From NCBI GenBank assembly GCA_002311925.1, contig DCAK01000081.1, forward strand, positions 1 through 7,065: 7,065 nt of DNA, read 5' to 3'. The notes under the pieces were generated by a model. The model was given only the letters and a program-made list of their open reading frames with translations. It made no database searches and had not been told where the DNA came from. Each line of letters starts with the position of its first letter. Position 1 is the first letter of the stretch. Shown here one piece after another: positions 1 through 6,275 of the stretch. The stretch comes from Planctomycetes bacterium UBA1135 (GTDB lineage: Bacteria > Planctomycetota > UBA1135). The position numbers and the translations under genes are program-made.

Positions 1-1916
1 GCCAGCTCGTCGATGACCAGGACGAAGTAGGGGAGATCCGCGGGAGTGTCATCCGGGTCCCAATCCTCGCCGGCCCGCTGCTTGATTTCGGCCTCGCCCA
101 GGGCGTTGTAGGCGTTGATGTCGCGCACGCCCACCTTCTTGAAGAGGTGGAGCCGATCCTCCATCTGGCGGATGGACCAGTCCAGAATGAAGGGGGCCCT
201 CTTCATGTCGGTGACCACCGGGCACAGGAGGTGTGGGATGTCCTGGAAGAGTTGGAGTTCGACCTGCTTGGGGTCGACCAGGATCAGCCTCAATTGATCC
301 GGAGTGCGAGAAAGAAGAAGGGTGGCGAGGACCGAATTGAGACAGACCGATTTCCCCGAACCGGTGGTTCCGGCAATCAGCATGTGGGGCATGGAGGTGA
401 GGTCCTCCACCGCGAGGCGCCCGAGAGTGTCGCGCCCCAGAACCATGGGAAGCCTGTTGGTTTCCCAACCGATGTCCGCCTCCTGGTAGACCTCCTTGAG
501 ACGGACGGCCTCCCTCTTGATGTTGGGGACCTCGACCCCGACCGTGGTCCGGCCCGGCAGGGGGAAGACGACCCGTACTCCGTGGCTGCCCAATGCCACG
601 GCAAGGTCGTCCTTCTGGCTTCGAAGCTTGCGCACCGGCACTCCGGTTCCAAGCTGGACTTCGAAGAGAGTCAGGGTGGGGCCTCGCTCGGCGCCCACGA
701 CTTTTGCGCTCAGGCCGAAATCGTCGAAAACTTGCTGGAGCCGCTTGCCAAGGGCGTCCACTTCGCTCCGCATGGAGGTCACATCCGCCTTTTCCCCGGC
801 GGCGAGAATGGTGACCGGGGGCAGAGAATCCAGCCGGGGCTTTTTGCGGGGGGGCGCGGGGGCTTCCGCATCATCATCCTCCACCTGGACTTCCCCGACT
901 TCCGGAACGTCGGAAATTCCCGGGAGCTCGAACCCCGTCAAGGACCCGGCTTCAGGTTTAGGGCCGTCGGACTCCTTGGCGGGTTTCTCGTCGGGATTCT
1001 CGTTCACTCCGGCGATGCTCACCCGAATGGGTTCATCCGCGGCGTCTTCTTCGGTTTCCTCGCCCGGGTGGAAAGGTTTCATGATGGACCCGACCTCGGC
1101 AAGGAAGCCCTTGGCCCGTTTGCGGTCGGCGTCCGCAAGGTCCTGCAGGCTTCCCTTGCGAGACTCGAGAGGGAGAGCCTGCTGACGGGATGGCCGCCCC
1201 ACCAATTCGCGGATGAGGGGGATGAAGCCCCACTCGGTGGCCAGCAGGAGGGAAAGGCCGACCAGGAGGCCGACGAGAATTCCAGTCCCCACCGAGCCAA
1301 AAGCTTCAACCAGGGGAGGCAGGACCGTGGCGCCCAGAACCCCGCCCGTTCCCGTGGGGAAGGTGGCGCTCGGAGCCGTCGCCGGGGCCAGCCATTCCGA
1401 TAGAACGGAAACCGCCACCGTCAGGAGAACGACACCCAGCGCCTTGACCCCGGGATTCCCCCCCGCGCCTTCCCTGAAAATCCGAGCGCTTCCCCAGAAG
1501 ACTCCGAAGACGGGTGGGAGGAAGGCGCTCCAGCCCAGCAACCAGAGCATCACTCCGGCAAGGTCGTGCCCCACCTGGCCGCACAAATTCTCCATCGCCG
1601 GCCGGTCGGCCTTGTAATCGAACAAGGCCACGAAGGTGAAGAGGCTGGCGGCTGCGAGGGCCATGCCGAAGGGCGCACGCCCCTTCTCCCCTTCGATGCC
1701 CGCCCACAGCTTGGCTCCAACCCAGGCGACAAGAGACCAGAGGCCGGCGATGAGATGCCCCAACCATCCGAGAACCAGGAGAATTCCTCCCCCTAGAAAA
1801 CCCAATTGCGCGGAGGCCCCTCCACGGGACGCACCCCCACCCTTCCGGCGTTGAACAGTCACGGCGTGGGCATCGTAGACGCGGAAGAGGGCTGGTTCCA
1901 ATCCTGGTTGCCGCAT
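1..1916 (-). CDS. ftsK: DNA translocase FtsK/SpoIIIE, partial (C-terminus outside window)
   Basis: Membrane-anchored DNA pump that moves chromosome termini through the division septum. Seen, numbering from ATG 1916 (638 complete codons): hydrophobic segments near residues 39-65, 84-99, 117-141, 157-176 and 209-227, matching the FtsK membrane domain; an acidic, proline-rich linker of about 130 residues (235-365), short compared with E. coli FtsK; the alpha domain (about 366-475, with GPTLTLFEVQ and VGVEVPN); then the RecA-like motor with Walker A GTTGSGKS (516-523), LVDPKQVEL, and Walker B FVLVIDEL ending at D636-E637 as the window stops. The remaining motor and any gamma DNA-reading domain are missing. 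Start is uncertain: ATG 1916 has AAGGGGG almost touching it; in-frame GTG 1862 has no clear ribosome site; a TAG at 1926-1928 bars any earlier start. It lies 55 nt after coaB on the same strand. Family is certain; N-terminus is not. Confidence 0.95.
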   Translation of the reverse strand, partial: MRQPGLEPALFRVYDAHAVTVQRRKGGGASRGGASAQLGFLGGGILLVLGWLGHLIAGLWSLVAWVGAKLWAGIEGEKGRAPFGMALAAASLFTFVALFDYKADRPAMENLCGQVGHDLAGVMLWLLGWSAFLPPVFGVFWGSARIFREGAGGNPGVKALGVVLLTVAVSVLSEWLAPATAPSATFPTGTGGVLGATVLPPLVEAFGSVGTGILVGLLVGLSLLLATEWGFIPLIRELVGRPSRQQALPLESRKGSLQDLADADRKRAKGFLAEVGSIMKPFHPGEETEEDAADEPIRVSIAGVNENPDEKPAKESDGPKPEAGSLTGFELPGISDVPEVGEVQVEDDDAEAPAPPRKKPRLDSLPPVTILAAGEKADVTSMRSEVDALGKRLQQVFDDFGLSAKVVGAERGPTLTLFEVQLGTGVPVRKLRSQKDDLAVALGSHGVRVVFPLPGRTTVGVEVPNIKREAVRLKEVYQEADIGWETNRLPMVLGRDTLGRLAVEDLTSMPHMLIAGTTGSGKSVCLNSVLATLLLSRTPDQLRLILVDPKQVELQLFQDIPHLLCPVVTDMKRAPFILDWSIRQMEDRLHLFKKVGVRDINAYNALGEAEIKQRAGEDWDPDDTPADLPYFVLVIDEL

Positions 1917-1971
1917 CCCCCTTGGCTAGTGGTGGAAGACGCACTTTCCGACACAAGGGGTGGTGGCCTCC
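1917..1971 (-). promoter_or_regulatory. coaB-ftsK spacer with a possible hairpin over the ftsK ribosome site
   Basis: This is the only spacer longer than 10 nt within the gene row. Read on the - strand, CCCCTTG (1960-1954) can pair with CAAGGGG (1924-1918), which holds the only Shine-Dalgarno-like sequence next to ATG 1916. The loop is 29 nt and contains a second short GGAA/TTCC pairing. The + strand also has two GTGGTGG direct copies (1929-1935 and 1960-1966). No run of U follows a hairpin, so it does not look like an intrinsic terminator. A regulatory role for ftsK translation is inference. Confidence 0.3.
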
Positions 1972-2586
1972 TCAGGGGCTTGGGAACAGGCGCCGCACCA
2001 GGGCCTTGGCCAAGATTTTTTTGGGCGAGGGCCCGATTTTCTCCCGGCTCCCATCCTTGCCCAGCAAAACCACCTCCGCAGAAGAGGCCCCTTGGGCGAC
2101 AAGGCCATTGAGAATCACCCAATCCATCCCCTTTTTTTCCAACTTCATCAGGGCCCTTTTCTCGCCGTTCCGGTCCTGGAGGGCGAAGCCCACCACCTGT
2201 CGATTCCCCTTCCTTCTTGCAAGGGTGGCGAGGATGTCCGGGTTGGGGACCAGGGATAGGGTCCGGGGCCCGCTGCCGTCCAATTTCTTCCGGGCCGTTT
2301 TGGCCGGTCGCCAATCCGCCACCGCGGCCGCGGCCACCAGGCCGTCACAGCCAGGCCATTCCCGTCGGCACGCGGCCAGCATTTCGCGGGCCGTTTCCAC
2401 CGCGATTACTTTCACCCGTGAAGGGGATTTCAACGCAACCGGGCCGCTGACGAGAACCACCTGGTGGCCCGCGGCCATGAGAGCCTCCGCGAAGGCGTAG
2501 CCCATCTTGCCGCTGGAGCGGTTGCCGAGAAAACGGACCGGGTCGAGGGGTTCCCTTGTGGGGCCCGCCGTGACCAGAATTTTCAT
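1972..2586 (-). CDS. coaB: Phosphopantothenate-cysteine ligase (stand-alone CoaB)
   Basis: Joins 4'-phosphopantothenate to cysteine using a nucleotide triphosphate, the second step of CoA synthesis from pantothenate; cytoplasmic. Seen in 204 residues: N-terminal block TAGPTREPLDPVR followed by NRSSGKMG (6-29), which is the nucleotide-binding loop and signature of the CoaB domain; AAVADWRPAK (87-96) followed by a basic KKL at 100-102, in the place of the conserved catalytic lysine loop; NPDIL (115-119) and VGF (132-134). Length fits a CoaB domain alone. In most bacteria this domain is the C-terminal half of the fused CoaBC (Dfp) protein; here it is a separate gene whose ATG overlaps the coaC stop as ATGA. 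Start is set by the conserved N-terminus; GGGCGGGGA lies just upstream. VGFALQD and ILNGL replace the commoner VGFAAET and VANDV. A run encoding EKK contains an A_AAA_AAG heptamer. Confidence 0.93.
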   Translation of the reverse strand: MKILVTAGPTREPLDPVRFLGNRSSGKMGYAFAEALMAAGHQVVLVSGPVALKSPSRVKVIAVETAREMLAACRREWPGCDGLVAAAAVADWRPAKTARKKLDGSGPRTLSLVPNPDILATLARRKGNRQVVGFALQDRNGEKRALMKLEKKGMDWVILNGLVAQGASSAEVVLLGKDGSREKIGPSPKKILAKALVRRLFPSP

Positions 2587-3131
2587 TCCCCGCCCTGGAG
2601 AAGTGATGTGAGCGCGGAAAGGATTTCCGCGGATTCGACCATGCGGCCTTCGCCCTCCTCGCCACAGGCCGTGGGGCCTGAGACCGGTCCGATGCGCATC
2701 CAGCCATCCCGCTCCAAGGTCGCCGTATTCCTTTTAACCGCGGGATTGCTCCACATCCGGGGGTTCATGGCCGGGACGAAGATTCTGGGCTTTTCGGTTT
2801 CCATGGCCAGCACCAACGACCCGAGAAGACTGGTCGCCAAGCCCGCCGCCGTCTGGCCGAGGAAATCCGCGGTCGCCGGGGCGACCAGGAGAAGGTCGGC
2901 CCGCCGGGCCAGGATGATGTGGTCCATTCCGGCCGGATCGGAGGGTTCCCACTCGTCATCCAGAGCCCGGCATCCCGCAACGCAGGAAAACTGGAGGGGG
3001 GTGACCAGGCGGGAAGCGGAACGAGTCAGAACGGGTTGGACCTCGTGTCCAGATTGGACGAGCTCCGAGCACAGGGCGACCGCCTTGAAGCAGGCTGCGG
3101 AACCGGTGACTCCGAGAAGAATGCGGGTCAT
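2583..3131 (-). CDS. coaC: Phosphopantothenoylcysteine decarboxylase (stand-alone CoaC, flavoprotein)
   Basis: FMN-dependent enzyme that oxidatively decarboxylates 4'-phosphopantothenoylcysteine to 4'-phosphopantetheine, acting directly after CoaB. Seen in 182 residues: N-terminal GVTGSAACFKA (7-17) of the HFCD flavoprotein fold; catalytic His71 in MDHIILARRAD; APATADFLG (84-92); PAMNPRMW (120-127) with the conserved Asn123; and the substrate-clamp motif ACGEEGEGRM (155-164) with active-site Cys156. All three key residues expected from E. coli Dfp (His75, Asn125, Cys158) are present. The usual Asp/Asn-Asp of the GIADDL stretch is Thr-Ser here (GLATSL). The ATG overlaps the gmk stop as ATGA (3128-3131), with GAGG 8 nt upstream. 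Its own stop overlaps coaB the same way. The protein ends right after the decarboxylase fold, so the short linker of fused CoaBC is absent. Confidence 0.94.
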   Translation of the reverse strand: MTRILLGVTGSAACFKAVALCSELVQSGHEVQPVLTRSASRLVTPLQFSCVAGCRALDDEWEPSDPAGMDHIILARRADLLLVAPATADFLGQTAAGLATSLLGSLVLAMETEKPRIFVPAMNPRMWSNPAVKRNTATLERDGWMRIGPVSGPTACGEEGEGRMVESAEILSALTSLLQGGE

Positions 3132-3694
3132 GCCTTCTGCCTCAAGCCGAGGATGTCCTCAACCTCGGCGATCATGGTGTCGAGGTCGTCATTGACCACG
3201 ACATGGTCGTATTGGTCGGATTGGGCCATCTCCTCTTCCACGACTTCCAGCCGACGGTCCATTTCCTCGGGGTCCTCGGTGCCGCGCGCGAGCAGGCGCT
3301 CCCGGAGAACTTCAAGAGAAGGGGGCTGGACGAAGAGGGACACCTGGGGGAGACCGCTTTCCCGGACCTGGTCGGCCCCCTGGATGTCAATTTCCAGGAC
3401 GACATGGTGACCGGCCTCGAGGCTCTTTTCGACATCGGCCCGCAGGGTTCCGTAGGACCGGCCATGCACCGTTGCGTGCTCAAGGAAGACGCCCTCCGCC
3501 ACCAGGGCGTCGAATTCCTCCTGGGAAAGGAATCTGTAGTCCCGGCCATCCTCCTCTCCGTCTCGCGGGGGGCGGGTGGTCACGGAAACGGAAAAGTCCA
3601 CCCGGGGATGCTGGACAAGCCTCTGCCAAAGGGTGGATTTTCCCGAAGCAGTGGGGCCTGAAACCACGACGACTTTGGCGTGGTCACTCGACAT
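3128..3694 (-). CDS. gmk: Guanylate kinase
   Basis: Transfers phosphate from ATP to GMP to give GDP, needed for GTP, dGTP and (p)ppGpp supply. Seen in 188 residues, close to the usual 190-210: P-loop GPTASGKS (13-20); GMP-binding stretch SVTTRPPRDGEEDGRDY (37-53); EHATVHGRSYGT (72-83); EIDIQGADQV (101-110); lid arginines in RERLLARGTEDPEEMDRR (131-148); and VVVNDDL near the end. The P-loop departs from the common GPSGAGKST and resembles that of MiaA, but all other motifs are guanylate kinase. ATG 3694 lies 11 nt inside the yicC 3' end and is preceded by AAGGAG with 10 nt spacing, one of the best ribosome sites in the window. Gmk commonly follows yicC. The omega-subunit gene rpoZ, often found between gmk and coaBC, is absent. 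Confidence 0.96.
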   Translation of the reverse strand: MSSDHAKVVVVSGPTASGKSTLWQRLVQHPRVDFSVSVTTRPPRDGEEDGRDYRFLSQEEFDALVAEGVFLEHATVHGRSYGTLRADVEKSLEAGHHVVLEIDIQGADQVRESGLPQVSLFVQPPSLEVLRERLLARGTEDPEEMDRRLEVVEEEMAQSDQYDHVVVNDDLDTMIAEVEDILGLRQKA

Positions 3695-4574
3695 TGGCCA
3701 CCTGCTCCTTCATCCGTTGAATGGCCATCTTCATCGCGACCACGAATCCCGAGATTTTCGCGTCACCCGACTTGTTGCCCAATGTGGTGACTTCCCGGTG
3801 GCATTCCTGAATCAGGAATTCCAGCTCCCGCCCCATGGCTCCCCCTTGCTTCAGGGCCCCCTCAAGGCGGTCGCAGTGAATCTCGAGCCGAGCCAACTCC
3901 TCTTCCACATCCGCCCTTTCCGCAAAGGAGGCCAGCTCTCTCTCGAGCCAGTGGCCGTCCGCGGAGCTTGCGCCCTCACTGGATTGTGCCCTGCGACGCA
4001 GGCGAGCCTGAGCTTCACGAACAGCCGCAGGTTGCCTTTTTGAAGCCTTCGCGGCGTTCCGGCGCAGAGAAACCAGTTGCTTGCCGAGGATCCGGCCCAG
4101 CCGGCCCCCCTCCTTTTCCCGGGAATCCACCAAGTGGGAGAGGGCTTCTTCCAGCGCGGCCTTCACATTCCGCTCCACCGACCGCCGGGTGGCCTGGGTT
4201 TCGGGAGGGGTTTCCATGGCGCCGGGAAGGCGAAGCAATTCCCCCAGTTCGGGGTCGCGGAGCTCCATCCCAAGGTCCTTTTCAATCGCTCTCCATTCCC
4301 GCAAGTAGCGGCGCAGAACCTCGTGGTCCACGATGGCGGGGCGATGACGAAGAACCTGGATGCGGACCTGGCCCTGGACCGTTCCTCGGTCCAGGCGCTT
4401 CCGGAGGAGCTCATCCACCTTGGTTTCGAGGGCAAGGCGGTCGGAGGGAAGGCGGACCTTGAGGGAGAGCCCGCGACCGTTGACGCTTCGGATCTCGATT
4501 TCGACTTGAACATGGTCGTCCCCCGCGGAGCCCCGGCCATAGCCGGTCATGCTGCGGAGCGAGGAGAAAACCAT
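3684..4574 (-). CDS. yicC: YicC/YloC family endoribonuclease
   Basis: Member of the YicC family; the E. coli protein is an endoribonuclease linked to degradation of small RNAs such as RyhB. Seen in 296 residues, close to the usual 285-295: the N-terminal signature SMTGYGR (8-14); IEIRSVNGRGL (26-36); the central SREKEG (151-156); and the DUF1732-type C-terminal half with ADVEEELARLEIHCDR (221-236), GRELEFLIQECHRE (248-261) and a final KEQVANVE. The usual REANTLGSKS appears as REVTTLGNKS, so an otherwise common Asn is Thr. The start at ATG 4574 comes three bases after the pyrE stop and has no good Shine-Dalgarno sequence, which suggests coupling to pyrE translation. A start at the inner Met9 (4550) would leave only MTGYG and is less likely. 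The gene's end overlaps gmk by 11 nt. Confidence 0.95.
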   Translation of the reverse strand: MVFSSLRSMTGYGRGSAGDDHVQVEIEIRSVNGRGLSLKVRLPSDRLALETKVDELLRKRLDRGTVQGQVRIQVLRHRPAIVDHEVLRRYLREWRAIEKDLGMELRDPELGELLRLPGAMETPPETQATRRSVERNVKAALEEALSHLVDSREKEGGRLGRILGKQLVSLRRNAAKASKRQPAAVREAQARLRRRAQSSEGASSADGHWLERELASFAERADVEEELARLEIHCDRLEGALKQGGAMGRELEFLIQECHREVTTLGNKSGDAKISGFVVAMKMAIQRMKEQVANVE

Positions 4575-4577
4575 GGG

Positions 4578-5198
4578 TCAGGCGAGGTCGGGGCGGCTTC
4601 CGGGTTTCACCGCCGGGCCCGCTCCTTCCGCGCAAAGGGGGCAATCCCCCTCCTCCCAGGAGGGGATTTCCAGCCGGGCCAGGCTGTGGAAAGGGTGGTC
4701 ACCGAAGGCGGAATCTCCGCCACTGCGATCCACGAGGGAGGCAACCGCCAAGGAGGCGGGCCTGGAATCGGCGAGCGCCGCCAGGAGCTCGCGGACGCTG
4801 CCTCCGGTGGTGACGACATCTTCCGCCACCAGGACGCGCTCCCCGGGTTCGATGGAAAAACCACGCCGCAAGGCGAATCCTTTTTCAGGGTCGCGCTCGG
4901 CGAAAACTCCGCGGACCCCCAGGGCGCGGGCAAGCTCGTAGGCCATCACAACTGCGCCCAAGGCGGGTCCGACCACCACATCGAAGGGCTTGTCGTCCCC
5001 GGTCGAGGCGCGAACGAGGTCGGCGAGGGCGGCACAGGCCTCGGCGGCTCGCGGGGGGTCCTGAAAAAGCTTCGCGCACTGGACATAACGTCCGGCATGG
5101 CGGCCACTGGAGAGAAGGAAGTGGCCCTCCAGCAGGGCTCCGGATTCCCGGAGCAGGTCGAGCGCCCGCGAAGATGCGGCGGCGGGGCCGCCGGTCAC
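4578..5198 (-). CDS. pyrE: Orotate phosphoribosyltransferase
   Basis: Converts orotate and PRPP to OMP in pyrimidine synthesis; cytoplasmic, acting as a dimer in known members. Seen in 206 residues: substrate-entry segment LLSSGRHAGRYVQCAK (28-43); VVVGPALGAVVMAYELA (74-90); AERDPEKGFALRRGF (100-114), the mobile loop; the PRPP-binding motif VLVAEDVVTTGGS (122-134); and a C-terminal CPLCAEG (186-192) followed by KPGSR. That ending is typical of the Thermus-like PyrE subfamily rather than the E. coli type. The start codon is GTG (5196-5198), two bases after the secG stop; GGGGGGA 8 nt upstream serves as the ribosome site and lies inside the secG 3' end. No other pyr gene is in the window. Confidence 0.95.
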   Translation of the reverse strand: MTGGPAAASSRALDLLRESGALLEGHFLLSSGRHAGRYVQCAKLFQDPPRAAEACAALADLVRASTGDDKPFDVVVGPALGAVVMAYELARALGVRGVFAERDPEKGFALRRGFSIEPGERVLVAEDVVTTGGSVRELLAALADSRPASLAVASLVDRSGGDSAFGDHPFHSLARLEIPSWEEGDCPLCAEGAGPAVKPGSRPDLA

Positions 5199-5200
5199 GG

Positions 5201-5497
5201 TTACTGTCCCCCCCCTCCCGGGGAGGGGGTGCCCGTGGAATCCATAATCGCTCCGCCGATGGTGCCCGCATCCTTGGTATCGGAAGTGGTCCAGTGCAGG
5301 GTCATGGCCGCAAGAACGAACACGGCGAAGAGGGTGAAGGTGAACTTGTTGATGCCTCCGGCGCGGACCCCGAAGGTTTCGGCTCCGGCACCTCCGAAGG
5401 CCTCGGACAAACCCCCTCCTTTTCCTTCCTGGAGCAGAATCACCAGGATGAGGAGAGCGGCGGCAATGAAGAAGATGATGTAGAGGAGAGTTTCCAT
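5201..5497 (-). CDS. secG: Preprotein translocase subunit SecG
   Basis: Small inner-membrane subunit of the SecYEG export channel. Seen in 98 residues: two hydrophobic helices (about 3-22 and 52-69) joined by the family's glycine-rich loop, with LLQEGKGGGLSEAFGG (21-36) and ETFGVRAGG (40-48), then a polar tail ending in SPGGGGQ. ATG 5497 lies 10 nt after the tpiA stop, with AAGGG just upstream. Adjacent tpiA and secG are common in many bacteria. The last codons form a G8 run that also provides the pyrE ribosome site, so the glycine tail and the signal for the next gene share bases. The homopolymer is a place where a sequencing indel could hide, but it would affect only the last few residues. 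Confidence 0.95.
   Translation of the reverse strand: METLLYIIFFIAAALLILVILLQEGKGGGLSEAFGGAGAETFGVRAGGINKFTFTLFAVFVLAAMTLHWTTSDTKDAGTIGGAIMDSTGTPSPGGGGQ
5204..5229 (-). promoter_or_regulatory. Perfect inverted repeat covering the pyrE ribosome binding site
   Basis: Read in the mRNA direction, CCCCCTCCC (5229-5221), a single C (5220), then GGGAGGGGG (5219-5211) form a perfect 9-base inverted repeat; with a realistic 3-nt loop about 8 pairs remain, nearly all GC. The right arm includes GGAGG and part of the G8 run that is the only Shine-Dalgarno sequence for the pyrE GTG at 5198. It codes for the last residues of SecG. A ribosome finishing secG would melt it. Coupled translation is inference from this arrangement. 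Confidence 0.5.
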
Positions 5498-5507
5498 GGC
5501 CCTTGAG

Positions 5508-6269
5508 TCAGGCGTTTCGTGCGGCGTCCAGAATGGGTCCGAAATTTTCGATGGTCAAGGAAGCCCCGCCAACCAGGGCTCCGTCGACATCCGGCTGGGA
5601 AAGAAGTTCCCCGGCGTTGGATGGGTTCACGCTTCCCCCGTAGAGAAGGGGCATGGAAGCGGAAACCTCGTCCCCCAGGATACCGGCCACCGCTGCCCGG
5701 CAGTGGGCATGAGCGGCTTGGGCAGTTTCCGGTGTCGCAGTCTGGCCCGTGCCGATGGCCCAAACCGGTTCGTAGGCCACCGCAATCCGAGGGCCCTCCT
5801 CGGGGGAAAAGGAATTCAGCGCGGCCAGTTGACGGTCCAGGACCTCAAATGTGCGGTCGTTTTCGCGCTCCTCCAGCGTTTCGCCCACGCAAAGCATGAG
5901 GTCGAGACCGGAACCCAGGATGGCGGCGGCTTTCGCGGCGATTCGGGAATCCTCCTCGCCGAAGACATGCCGCCTTTCCGAGTGGCCGGCAAGCACCACC
6001 TTCACGCCCATGTCCTTCAGCATTGGGGCGGAAATTTCACCAGTGAAAGCCCCCTCCGCCGCTTCGTGGCAGTCTTGCGCGCCCAGGGATACTCCAGTGC
6101 CGGCCAGGACGGAACCCACGGAACCGAGATGGACGGAAGCTGGGAAAACCAGGCATTTCCTGCCCGTTTCCCCCCCGTGATGATCTGCAACAGCTTGAGC
6201 AAGAGCCCCGGAGGATTCACCGGTGAGGTGCATCTTCCAGTTTCCGGCAATGACAGGGATTCGGCTCAT
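5508..6269 (-). CDS. tpiA: Triosephosphate isomerase
   Basis: Interconverts dihydroxyacetone phosphate and glyceraldehyde 3-phosphate in glycolysis and gluconeogenesis; cytoplasmic TIM barrel. Seen in 253 residues (usual about 250): AGNWKMH (8-14) with substrate-binding Lys12; catalytic His96 in LAGHSERR; catalytic base Glu167 in AYEPVWAIGTG (165-175); phosphate-binding YGGSVNP (210-216) and GALVGGASL (230-238). All catalytic residues are intact. The reading frame stays open to an ATG at 6302, but that start has no ribosome site and adds 11 residues ahead of the family's normal N-terminus. ATG 6269 is preferred, with GGAGAGGG about 13 nt upstream. It is the first gene of the leftward row, directly behind the promoter at 6332-6360. 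Confidence 0.97.
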   Translation of the reverse strand: MSRIPVIAGNWKMHLTGESSGALAQAVADHHGGETGRKCLVFPASVHLGSVGSVLAGTGVSLGAQDCHEAAEGAFTGEISAPMLKDMGVKVVLAGHSERRHVFGEEDSRIAAKAAAILGSGLDLMLCVGETLEERENDRTFEVLDRQLAALNSFSPEEGPRIAVAYEPVWAIGTGQTATPETAQAAHAHCRAAVAGILGDEVSASMPLLYGGSVNPSNAGELLSQPDVDGALVGGASLTIENFGPILDAARNA

Positions 6270-6275
6270 TTCGAG

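Noticed and set aside
147..1403. Long + strand open frame (about 418 codons) opposite ftsK
   Set aside because: It mirrors the FtsK linker and motor coding bases. The - strand frame carries the Walker A and alpha-domain motifs, so this is a shadow.
2005..2022. CTTGGCCAAG palindrome followed by T7 on the + strand, resembling an intrinsic terminator
   Set aside because: The palindrome has no loop-forming centre, and it lies inside the coaB coding region in the direction opposite to transcription. The T run encodes the conserved Lys-Lys-Ile of CoaB on the other strand.
1859..2314. - strand open frame in the -1 register of coaB
   Set aside because: No family features and a low-complexity Gly/Pro/Arg composition. 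It is kept only as the possible product of the A_AAA_AAG heptamer, which itself is weakly supported.
4077..5483. Very long + strand open frame (about 468 codons) opposite yicC, pyrE and secG
   Set aside because: It lies antisense to three genes with clear family motifs and spans their junctions. Long antisense frames are expected in GC-rich DNA with strong third-position bias. Its translation shows no recognisable domain.
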